Part shown: positions 37,538 through 47,160 of the stretch, piece after piece
Position numbering within the stretch: position 1 is the first letter of the stretch
Layout of the letters: every line of letters starts with the position of its first letter
From: Typhlomys cinereus
Lineage: Eukaryota > Chordata > Mammalia > Rodentia > Platacanthomyidae
NCBI GenBank assembly: GCA_023101885.1
Contig: JALPQD010000359.1
Location: 186,001-250,000, forward strand
DNA length: 64,000 nucleotides
Direction: 5' to 3'
Notes under the pieces: model-generated
What the model saw: only the letters and a program-made list of their open reading frames with translations
The model's database searches: none
What the model was told of the DNA's origin: nothing
Translations under genes and position numbers: made by a program

Positions 37538-38331
37538 ATAGTGTATTTTTTTTAAAAATTCATCTGTCTTTATATTTTGTTGCTATGTAAAAGTTCAGTC
37601 AATCCGCCCCTAGGGGTGGTACACTGTGGGTGCTGTGAATCAGCGGATGGCAGAGAAGAGAGAGACTGTGTCTGTGCTTGGTGTTCTGACCTGTGAATAT
37701 TGAATGACCAAGACTGGGACACAGGGCAATGCCTGCCAAAGCCCTAAGGTCCAGCTGTGAGACTAACTTTTTGTAGTTGATCAAGGACAGAATCATCTGT
37801 TTTCCTTATTTATCAATTACAAATCTTTACCTAAATTTTGTGTTCATAGTGTAATGTATCTTAGATGTTGTTTTTCACCCTTCAGATTTGCTACTGAATG
37901 TAATTCCTGTGAACAAACATTCGTGACCAGACCATTTTCCGCCCTTTTGGAAACACAGCTTTTTTATTCTAACATTTTGATTGATTGATTGATTGATTTG
38001 GGAGACTGCAATCTCTATTTCATTTTTTCCTGAGCTAATGGAGAGTGCTGCTATTTCCATCTTCCTTTAGGCCACTCACACTGATCTTCTCTTTTTCCTC
38101 TATCTCTGCTCGGTGTTGCCAAATATAACTTACTTTCATGATCCTTTAGTTAATCTGTTTTTCAAGTGCAAATAATGATAACAGAACATGGCAAATATGG
38201 AATTGAGGTTTTTACGCATACTGTGCCTGCTGGCCTTGAGAAAGGGGTCTTGCTGGTTCCTTCTTGTATCTACAGCAAGACATCCTGTCTCGTTCCTCTT
38301 TGATATAACTTGATTTCCCTTCTATGCATTT
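37538..38331. other. Intergenic, with a short (GATT)n
   Basis: Mostly unique AT-rich sequence. A perfect attgattgattgattgatt run lies near 37978-37998. No gene is recognised. Confidence 0.6.
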
Positions 38332-38370
38332 TGTAAAAAATATTTTATTTATTTATTCTGTGTGTGTGTG
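38332..38370 (-). mobile_element. 5' piece of a SINE split by the provirus
   Basis: An A/T-rich tail 'tattttatttatttattctg' and a (TG)n tract, matching the start of other antisense SINEs here. The rest of the same element resumes at 42114, after the provirus. Confidence 0.8.
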
Positions 38371-38794
38371 TGTTGGGCCCGCCCAGGATTTGCCCCAGGG
38401 CATGGCCGAGCACATGGGACTAAAGATGGCGCTGAGGGCAAGGGTCTTGGGCGTAACCTGATCACTTCACAGAGAGCCCTAATTGGCTTTCGGGTATCTA
38501 CCTGCCCCCTGTGCTGAGTGACATTGAACTTGACCATTAGCACCTATAGGATTTGTTGACCTTGTGACACAATTGGATGTCTGTTTTGCGCCTTGGTGTC
38601 CTTTGTCTATAAAAGTTCCTTTTCTCCACCCAATAAACTGAGATCTGCTTCTGACAATTTCCCTGTCCCGTGCCGAGTCTCTGGGGATAGAGGTGGAGGT
38701 GGGAATGACTGGAACCTGCTTTCATCACAGCCAGCAGCTGTGTGTGTGTGTGTGAGTGAGTGAATGAATGTGTGAGTGGGCGCTGGTTCCCACA
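38371..38794 (+). repeat. 5' LTR of the provirus
   Basis: It starts tgttgggccc and ends ccaca. TATAAAA is at 38608-38614 and AATAAA at 38632-38637, only 24 bases apart start to start. The 3' part carries a TG/TGAG-rich simple tract at about 38740-38780. Confidence 0.88.
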
Positions 38795-38796
38795 AG

Positions 38797-38814
38797 TGGC
38801 GACCACGAAGGGAC
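38797..38814 (+). other. Primer-binding site matching tRNA-Arg
   Basis: tggcgaccacgaagggac lies two bases after the LTR. It is the complement of the 3' end of a tRNA-Arg whose acceptor and T-arm read gtcccttcgtggtcg plus CCA, as I recall for a mammalian tRNA-Arg (TCG type). IAP elements usually use tRNA-Phe, so this points to a different lineage. Confidence 0.75.
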
Positions 38815-38844
38815 ACTTCTGAAATCGGACAGAGCTAAGCAGAC

Positions 38845-38857
38845 TTCAGGGTAAGTG
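38845..38857 (+). promoter_or_regulatory. Candidate retroviral major splice donor in the leader
   Basis: ttcagg|gtaagtg, with the cut after 38850, is a near-consensus donor between the primer-binding site and gag, where retroviruses place it. Use is not shown. Confidence 0.5.
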
Positions 38858-38871
38858 AAAACTTGAGCAAT

Positions 38872-40895
38872 ATGGGGAATTCAACGTGCAGGCTAGATCC
38901 AGTGCCATCAACACTCAAGTCCATATTAAGGATTCGTGGGTTTGACATTTCTGATCCAGGCATTGCCAGAGTGTGGGAATCAGCTCTTGAGTTGGCTCCG
39001 TGGGCTCAGGCCGCCAACATATTATCTTGGGACACGTGGAATAAGATAGAAGGTCTAGCCAGAGAGCGAGAAAAAAATCATAATATATCGCCTTCCATGG
39101 AATTTTATTCCACAATTTCTGAGCTCAAGATGGCTTTCCTTCCCAATCCAATTCAGCCCATACCAGAGCAAACGGTGCAGGTAGAGAGGGAGGGGCCAGA
39201 GTTATTCCAGAGCAAGGCTCCAGGGGGGTTGGAGCCAACAAGCCATCCCGGGCGCCCCACAGGGGGCTCTGCCAACGAGCCGCGCAGGCCCGGGGTACAG
39301 GGGAACAGAGAAGCTGGTTCGTATGGGGATGCCAAGTCGCGTGGGACCGCGGAGCTGGGGCTAGGCGGGCAAAGCTGTGGGCACTCCGAGCCGGGGCTGG
39401 GCGAGGACTCTGCTGGACCATGGCAGGGTGCAGGAAACCATGGGGATGGTGGGCATGCCTGCTGTTTAGGGAATGATAACCCATCACTGTGCACGTGCAG
39501 AGAACATTATACAGAGTTGTGGGCTTTGACCACGGCATGCGGTACCGGTAACAGAGAAGCCAACACCTGCTGTGGTGGAGAGACTGGGGCTGCAGCACGG
39601 CAACACATGGGGATGTGGAACCACACGGCAGGGAAGCCGAGATTCCCAGAAGCCCACCAGCCTGTGGGCAGGCGTGCGGGAAGGAGCCAATTGAGGAGGG
39701 AGCTGAGCTTCCTGTTTGGGAGGGCGGAGCCGAACAGCCGCTTGCCCGAGGCAAAGAAGGGCAGGGCCTGCTCTGAGAGCCCGGAGGGGATGTGGGAAAG
39801 TCACATGAGAGAGTGCCCTGCTCCCTTTACCGAAGAAAAGAGGTTAGGAGCTCATCAAGAACTGGGAGTGGTCCCCTGTATCCAGATTTAATTCCACTAG
39901 GGAGAGAAAGGGATGGAGAAGGATTAGAAGGAGACCCACCTCCATACCCCATAACAAAATTCCGTGGGCACACTGGGCATCACCAGGCTAGAGCAGGGAA
40001 CCCAGGGCTGGGCATATCAAGTACAAGCCCATCCTGTTAACGTAAATCCAGGGGGCAATCGCCCTAAAGTGTGGTATCCTTGGAAAGCAAAAGATTTAAA
40101 AGAATGAAAGCGGGCCGTGCTAGAGGATGGTCCACATTCTCCTTGGGTTGAGGCCCTCCTTCAAGATCCAGCTCACCAACCCTGTACTACTAAGGACTGG
40201 ATAGATATGGCCAAAGCGGTGCTCCCCAGTCCCACATTCATTAAGTGGGCAGCGCTATTTAAGAAAGAATGTGGGGTCCAGCAGGCAGCCATGGAAGCGC
40301 CATACCAAGACCAAGTCTCCTTGATAGGTTTAGCGGCATGGAAAAAGCTAGATAAAGGTCCTTCTGAAACGCCTCTAACAGGCGTTATACAAAAACCGGG
40401 TGAGACCCTCCCCGAGTTCATTGACCAGGTAGAAAAAAGCCTCCATCGTAAACTTCCCCCAGACCTCCTAGGGAAACAATTTGCTAAATTGCTGGTATGG
40501 GAAGGAATGTATGGGGACCACAAAATAGCATGTGCAGGTCTTAAGGAGAGATCCATGGGCACCTGAATTATTGCTTCACAGGATGTGGGGAATCAAAAAC
40601 ACCAGAGTCAGACACTGTGGCCCTGGAGACACAGACAAATGCACTGGCCGACACTCAGCCTGCAGGGCCAAGAGGGGAGGGGAAACAATGGAGTTTGTTT
40701 TCATTGTGGCCAGGTGGGGCATTTCAGGAGGGAGTGTCCCCAGGGCAAGGAAGGGAAGCTGAGGTAGGAAGGAGGGCTAAGCCCTCTACAACTCCATGCC
40801 CTAGGTGCCTCAGAGGGCTTCATTGGAAAAGAGACTGTAGATCGAAATTCGATCTGGAGGACAAGCCATTGTTAAAAGAAATCACCAATATTTAA
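38872..40895 (+). pseudogene. Degraded retroviral gag
   Basis: A betaretrovirus-like Gag relic. The first frame starts with ATG at 38872 (MGNST, a myristoylation-type start) and covers the matrix and a Gly/Glu-rich linker to a stop at 39889-39891. A frame change follows near 39.85 kb and more breaks occur near 40.04-40.12 kb. Frame 40117-40566 holds a capsid part with a major-homology-like QxxxE...F segment at about 40390-40480. Two CX2CX4HX4C zinc knuckles follow at about 40697-40740 and 40797-40840, in different frames. I describe the breaks only; the product cannot be made as one protein. Confidence 0.85.
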
Positions 40896-41699
40896 AGGCC
40901 CAATTACAAAAACAAAAAAGGGGAGTAAGCCCATACCAACAGCTGGGGTTGGTATTATTTACCATCAATGTTTTAAATTTTAAATTTTATAAAAGGACAA
41001 CTTAAATTGAGCTTCCAAAGACACTGGGAAGCCTATCCACCTAACTTTCTATCAGGAGACTATCCAAGGTGTGCTCTAGAAAATTTTAACCGTAATTGTT
41101 ACAGGCCTGACTTAAGATGGCTTGATTGATACCTTGCCTAAACCAAGGTGGAGTCAATCTGTATTTAACCTAACATCTAGAAAAATTGTTCTTTTAATAA
41201 CTATATCGCTTAAGTGTTTTTTCAGCACATCTTTCAGCAGCGCTCCATTCGAGACCACGCTACAGGCGCCTATGGCCCTTGAACATCCCTGCCACGCCCC
41301 CGAAAAGTCGCCTGGTGCTGATGCCAACCTGTCTACTCCGCCATATGCATGACTCCTGTCCAGTGAAAAAATCTCTCCGGTCTAGCTAACTTGTCAAGTG
41401 CAGTACATGTCCAATGTGTGATACAGGCTTTTAAATACGGCTCAAACCCCCAAGGTTGGTTAAGCCAACCTCATACAGAGGACTGGTAGCCAGAGACAGG
41501 CAAGTGGAAGCCCGGCTGTGGATCAACCTAAGACAGGACTTGTAGTATTATACCTGGAGACTACAAGATCCCATGACGGGTCAGACCACGGTGGGAGGTT
41601 TTTTCACGCCTAAGACAGGCACAGTCACTCAAGACCATTTGGTCTGCTCAGTCGCAGGTAGCCTCCTGGACCATCTCATACAAAAACAAAAGGGGGAGA
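40896..41699 (+). other. Provirus 3' internal remnant and polypurine tract
   Basis: About 0.8 kb without a long open frame. It follows directly after the nucleocapsid region, so pro, pol and most of env are absent. The last 60 bases might be an env-end remnant, with low certainty. The polypurine tract aaaagggggaga lies at about 41687-41698, right before the 3' LTR. Confidence 0.6.
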
Positions 41700-42113
41700 T
41701 GTTGGGCCCCGCCCAGGATTTGCCCCAGGGCATGGCCGAGCACATGGGACTAAAGATGGCGCTGAGGGCAAGGGTCTTGGGCGTAACCTGATCACTTCAC
41801 AGAGAGCTCTAATTGGCTTTCAGGTATCTACCTGCCCCCTGTGCTGAGTGACATTGAACTTGACCATTAGCACCTGTAGGATGACTTGACCTTGTGATAC
41901 AATTGGATGCCCGTTTTGCGCCTTGGTGGCCTTTGTCTATAAAAGTTCCTTTTCTCCTCCCAATAAACTGAGATCTGCTTCTGACAATCTCCCTGTCCTG
42001 TGCCGAGTCTCTGGGGGTAGAGGTGGAGGTGGGGACGGCTGGAACCTGCTTTCATCACAGCCAGCAGCTGTGTGTGTGAGTGAGTGAATGAGTGCGTGAG
42101 TGGGTGCTGGTTC
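41700..42113 (+). repeat. 3' LTR of the provirus
   Basis: It starts tgttgggcccc. TATAAAA is at 41938-41944 and AATAAA at 41962-41967. It ends ctggttc and then passes straight into TG repeats, lacking the ccaca found at the end of the 5' LTR, so a few terminal bases may be lost. Confidence 0.85.
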
Positions 42114-42351
42114 GTGTGTGCGCGTTTATCAGCGCTCACTGTGTCCCTGTGGAGGGCCAAGGTGACTAAGGGAATCATTCTGAATTGCTTCACTCTGGGA
42201 TTTCTCAGGCTCCACCTCAGAAGAGCCGGAAGTGCAGGCTGCTGCCGTTTTTTTTGCCTGGCATTTTTTTTTATGTGGAGTTTCAGATCTGAACTCAGGA
42301 CCTTCTGCTTGGGAGGCAGAGTTTTAAGCCCTGAGCCATCTCTAGCATCCC
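42114..42351 (-). mobile_element. 3' piece of the SINE split by the provirus
   Basis: gtgtgtgcgcg continues the TG tract. It is followed by the body 'gtggagggccaaggtgactaag' and a reversed head ending 'aagccctgagccatctctagc'. It is an older subfamily copy. With 38332-38370 it makes one complete element. Confidence 0.8.
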
Positions 42352-42746
42352 TTCTGCAAATTTTGATAACTTTTTCTTCAATTCTGTAAGGCAGGTAAAT
42401 ATTTTCTGATTTTTGCTTAAAAAAAAAAAGGGAGGGGGTTTGTGAGATCTCTTAAAAAGGAGCCTATTCATCTTATTTAGAGCATTCCAAGAATAGAATG
42501 AAAAAAAATCACTTCCTACTTCTGTCTTGGAAGTGAAATAAGGTAAGTAACTTGGGTTTCATTTCATTTTCATTTTATTGTTCAATTACTCTGGTTGTAT
42601 GAATGTGCTCTGAACATTTTTCCTCTTTGCTTAGTTGTATATTTCTACTATGTATTTCACAGCAGTAATTTCATTCTCTTTCTCACAAATGTTTTTATTG
42701 AACTTGAAACTATTCATCTAATTAAACTAAGCTTAGTTTTATCTTT
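42352..42746. other. Intergenic, nothing recognised
   Basis: AT-rich sequence with short A and T runs. No gene or element is identified. Confidence 0.55.
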
Positions 42747-42760
42747 AAGAAACTTTTCCT

Positions 42761-43054
42761 GGGCTGGAGAGGTGGCTCAGGGGTTAAGCCTCTGCCCTGC
42801 AGGCAGAAGGTCCCGAGTTCTGATCCTAGGCCCACGTATAGACGCCAGGCGGAAGCGGGGGCGGCCTGCGTTTCCGACCCTGGTAGGGCAGAGCCTGTGA
42901 ATACCCTGGCAGAGTAAACAAAGAGGAGGTGGAGGCGTCCATGGTGGTTCCTGAATTCGTCCGTGGTTCTACACACACATACACACATACACACACACAT
43001 ACATACACACGCATACACGCACAATTGAATAAATAATAATAAAAATTAAAAAAA
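42761..43054 (+). mobile_element. Young B2-headed SINE, sense
   Basis: It is flanked by a perfect 14-bp duplication, aagaaacttttcct, at 42747-42760 and 43055-43068. The head is 'gggctggagaggtggctcagg' with a B-box-like 'cgagttctgatcc'. The CpG-rich body and a (CA)n tract follow, with a tail of AATAAATAATAATAAAAA type. Confidence 0.93.
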
Positions 43055-43299
43055 AAGAAACTTTTCCTGACAACCCGCTTTATGAACATGGCTTGTTCAT
43101 CTCCAATATTAAATCAGTCATTTACTCTTTACACAATTTGCAAAGTTTTATGTGACCAAACTAATGTCATTCTATTGTCAAAGATCTTGTTAGAACTTTT
43201 CACAACTAGACAGGACCTCTTACTGAACATAAGTGAAGGTCTTATGTAATTTTGCATCTATATGATAGAAAAATTAGACTATGTTGGGCAATCACCAAA

Positions 43300-43625
43300 G
43301 CTAGCTGAGAGTCTGGGGAGAAAAGGGTCAGTCCATAAAGTGCCCAGGAAGCAAGAGGACCTGAGTTCGGATCCACAGAATCCAAATAAAATCTAATCCC
43401 AGTAGTAAGGAGGCAAAACTAGTATGACTACTGGTGCTTGCTGGCCAATCAGTGTAACAGAATCATTGAGCTCTGGAGAGACTCTGTTAAAAAGTAAGGT
43501 GGAGAACAAGTGAGGAAAAGATCTTAAAATTGGCCTCTGGTGTAGACAAGGGAGCAAATTCATGCATGCATATAAATATGTACTGCACCCACGCCACACT
43601 CCCACACACAAGAATTACTACTTGG
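43300..43625 (+). repeat. Older rodent tRNA-head SINE (B3/B4-type)
   Basis: It contains a degraded head, 'ggacctgagttcggatcc', 'tgcttgctggccaatcagtg', 'ctctggagagactctgtt' and 'ggcctctggtgtagac', with an ACA-rich end. It belongs to the same family as 57485-57790 and 17818-17985. Confidence 0.55.
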
Positions 43626-44584
43626 ATAGACAAATATCTTATTGGAAAATACTCAAAATATTGGTGTGCTGATTTTAAATCTGCAACATCTCATTGTTAT
43701 ACATAAATTTAAGATTTTTAGGAGATTTGATAGCTGTATAGCTATGACTGTAAAAATATCCATTAGCTCAGAACATGTGAATGAGATTGTAAAGACCAAG
43801 ATACTTATATTTCTAAGAGATTTCTATTGCAAATTCATTTTCTTTCAAATGGAAATGTGATTTTGTTGCATCCGGTGGCCCACGCTCCAACTGTGAGCTG
43901 TCAGCAAGTAGAGCTATTTCTGTCCCTTGCTTTCTCCTTGGTACCAACTCGTCCATATGAATCTAAGCTGGCAGTTCTCATTCTGCAGAGTGAGATAAAC
44001 ATTGTTATCCTTCCAGTGAAATTAGAAAAGCTAGTTCCTTGCAAAAAAAAAAAAAAAAAAAAAAGCAACCATTACTTTTATATTAAGTAGAATTAGTTAT
44101 GTTAAGTTTAAGTTAAGTTAGTTGGTTGTTTAATTAATTTATAAAAGTTTTTGGAAATAAGGTCATATGAAAAAGGTTTTTTTTTTTTTTTTGCTGTGGT
44201 TTGAGCAGAATGAAATATTGAGAAAACTTTAAATGATAAAAGTGAATACAAAAGGGCAATCTTATTAGTTAACCAAGTAAAACAGACAATGACTATTTAA
44301 GATGCATAGTAATTGACAGGAATAGAAAAGGATCAGGTTATATGATATTGGCAAAACTAAAATTTTCTACAATGTTTACATATTTTGTTTGGTTCATTTG
44401 TGTGTAAAAAATAGACGATAAATATATATACATATAAGAGAAATTTTTGTCTTAAAGTTTTTTTTTATTCTTTTAGAATTTCAAGAATGAATATGTTGGA
44501 TTTATGTTTTCACACCTTAACCCTTGATTCCATCCACTTTCCTTTTCTCACTACAACTCTTCTTGCCTTACAGTCTCCCACCTA
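43626..44584. other. Intergenic, nothing recognised
   Basis: AT-rich sequence with A-runs at about 44042-44064 and T-runs at about 44177-44193. No gene or other element is recognised. Confidence 0.55.
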
Positions 44585-44587
44585 TTT

Positions 44588-44618
<31 letters not shown>

Positions 44619-44824
44619 TGTGTGTGTGTGTGTGTAGTATGGAGGCTCAAGAGTGACTTTTGGAATCATCCTGGATTGCTTCTACTTTCAGGTTTTACCT
44701 TCTAGAACTGGAAGTACAGGCCATCATGTCTGCCTGGCATTTTTCACATGGAATTCAGGATCTGAACTCTGGTCCTTCTACTTGTGAAGCAAAGTCTTAA
44801 TCCTTGAGCCACCTCTCTTGCCTC
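44585..44824 (-). mobile_element. Older B2-headed SINE, antisense
   Basis: A (TG)n tract with one GG interruption, then the body 'atggaggctcaagagtgac' and 'gctggaagtacaggcc'-like sequence. The reversed head ends 'aatccttgagccacctctc'. It is diverged. Confidence 0.8.
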
Positions 44825-45089
44825 CTCCCTCTTACTCCATATCTTTTCACATCTGTGGCTTTCCCATGAGTTGCCTTTGATGAAATGTAGATGAGTGCTC
44901 ACTGGAGCATGAATCATATATCAGTGGGTTATTGGGAAAAACATCTCTCCCCTCTTCCACCTCCCAATCAGCATTAACGCTCATCAGTCTCTCATGGAGA
45001 TGTGGGGATTCTTCAGATTCCCCCCAAAATCCCATGTAGCTCTTGTGGAAATATATAGTTGCAGTAAATTCCTAGATGCAACGGCCCTG

Positions 45090-45895
45090 TCATGCCAGGA
45101 GACAGTGCCTAGACACAGGTCTCAGCTTGTTTGCCCTTGGTATATAGGAAAGCTACCGCTTTTTTTTCATGTTTATTTTGTAGCCTGGCACTTTACTGAA
45201 TATGTCGATTAGATCAAGTAGCTGATCTTGGAGGAGCCTTTAGAATCTTAAAGTATACAGTCCTATCATCTCCAAAAAGAAATGCCTTAACTTTCTACTT
45301 TCCTATTTGGATCCCTTTTATCTTCCTTTCCTGCCTTATTCCTCTAGCTAGGACTTCAAGAATAATATTGAACAGGAATGGTGAGAGTGGACAGCTTGAT
45401 CTAATGCCTGAACTACCTGGGAACTCTTCAAGTTTTTCACTTTTTAGATAATGCTTACTTACCTTAGACTTATTATATTTAATTATTATGTTGAGATATG
45501 TTTACTCCATTCTAGTTTTTTCCAGGGCTTCCATCTTGAATATGTTAAAAGCTTTTTCTGCATTTATTGAAAGGATCATATGGTTTTTTTCTTTGATTCA
45601 CTGATCTTTTTGATGTTTTTGTATTTGGTTGGCAAGTATTTTATTGAGGATTTTTGTATCTATGGTCATTAACGAGATTGACTTTTAATTCTCTTTTTTG
45701 ATGTGTCATCATTTGGTTTTAAAATCAGAGTAACACTGGTTTTGCAGAAAGAGGTTTGTGAGTGTCCTTCCTTCTCTATTTTGTGAAGAAATTTGAGGAG
45801 TAACAGTGTTCTTTATGAAGGATTGATGAGTTCCAGGCCAAATCCCTTTGGTCCTGGACTTTTTGTAGATAGAAAATTTCTTTTTTTTTTTTTTT
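45090..45895 (-). mobile_element. Old L1 ORF2 fragment (RT part), antisense
   Basis: On the + strand it parallels the RT-region words of the large L1 nearby, for example 'gaatggtgagagtggacagc', 'aaagctttttctgcatttattg' and 'ggccaaatccctttggtcctgg', but is far more diverged. No open frame is left. Confidence 0.75.
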
Positions 45896-46177
45896 AATCT
45901 CTTTATATCAGTTGATGTACTTTTATTACACCTTCCTTGCTTGACACATAAAACCCCAAGCCCCCAAAGACTATCCACTTCCCTCTTTCAATGCAGCTTT
46001 TCAGACAAGGCCCTTTGGAGACCACCAAGGGTCATTTTAATCAAATACGAAAGACTTCTCTTATTAAGATGGCTTTGCTGACAAATAATTAAGATGAATT
46101 ACTAGTGTGTACCCATCCCGCCTGCCTCATTGGTATCATTTGGAGTAGTCATGGGAAACACACAGTCCACACCTCAG

Positions 46178-47160
46178 TTTTTTTTTTTTTTTTTAGTTGT
46201 TATTTTTTTTTTTTATTTCAGCTCATACAAACTTATTAGGTACACCAGTTCCCTCCCTCCCTCCTCCTGCCCCTGTACCCCCTGCTCTTCCTCCCCACCC
46301 CTCTCCCTCCCCATCCCCCAGTGCCTCCCACCCCAATTCCCAGAGAATCCTTTCTTGTGCATGTCTGATTTTCCTCTGGGCCCTCCTCTCCGATGACGTA
46401 CAAGGACCCAGTGGCCTTTCCCGAACCCTTTCCCGTGTTCCCTTTAGGTATAGGAACACTGCTGTGGCTGCCAATCCTTTGCCTCCAAGGATCTTGGTGC
46501 CTTTAGCAGATGCTAGACTTTGTGAGGTCAACAGTGTGTTGGACAATGCGCAGGGCATGCAAAGTCCAATTATGATTGCTTCAGCCCTAACTAGTATAGA
46601 GTATCTTACATATCATTGCTCCTCCCATCCTTATGCTCTTACACTCTTACCACCCCCTCTTCCGCAAATTTCCCTGAGCTTCAAGATGGGGAGAGACTAA
46701 GCTGGCCTAGTTCTAGGTGGTTGATATAGAGTCTCTGAAGTTCTGGATTGCAGTTTGTTGATTTTCTTTTGCAGTTTTGCTGCTCCTGCAATGCCCTTCA
46801 CTCCATCCTGGTGGGCATTGTATGTTACCCCCTGGCCAGAGACAAAAAGCTGTTAGAGTCTTGTGATAAAAGCACATTCAAAGGTAGATGTAATAAAAGT
46901 GGGAAACCACAGTGAGGGAGGGGTCTATCACCCATTTGCAAAATTGTTACTTTTTATCTGCCAGACTATATGCCCTCCTCTTCTGGTGAGATCACACCCC
47001 CTCAGTAGTAAATGATTAGGAACAAAAGTCTGTGAACTTAATCAGATGTCTCATTACTTATTTGGGTCCTTGGTGGAGGCCTATTTTCCCTGCTGTAACA
47101 TGGTCCCTTCTCTCCTTGTTTCTGGTGTGGCCCTCCAACCCCATCCCTCCTGTTCATAAT
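46178..47160 (-). other. L1 3' UTR with G-rich polypurine tract
   Basis: About 1 kb after the end of ORF2 on the - strand. The tract at 46250-46335 is almost pure G/A on the L1 sense strand and contains several GGG runs, a conserved feature of mammalian L1 3' UTRs. The A-rich tail is interrupted. Confidence 0.75.

Larger units (their letters stand above)
38371..42113 (+). mobile_element. Internally deleted IAP-like endogenous retrovirus (class II)
   Basis: Two similar LTRs (38371-38794 and 41700-42113) flank about 2.9 kb of internal sequence. Present in order are a tRNA-Arg-type primer-binding site, a leader with a splice-donor-like site, a broken gag, a short 3' region and a polypurine tract. 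No protease, reverse transcriptase or integrase coding sequence is visible, so it is non-autonomous and inactive as a virus. The LTR start tgttggg and the tract aaaagggggaga resemble IAP and related betaretrovirus-like elements. By eye the LTRs differ at about 19 positions in 400, excluding the TG tract. Confidence 0.88.

Noticed and set aside
39125..39754. A 209-codon open frame opposite the provirus gag
   Set aside because: It is the complement of the GC-rich gag linker, with Pro/Ser/Cys-rich composition and no recognisable domain.
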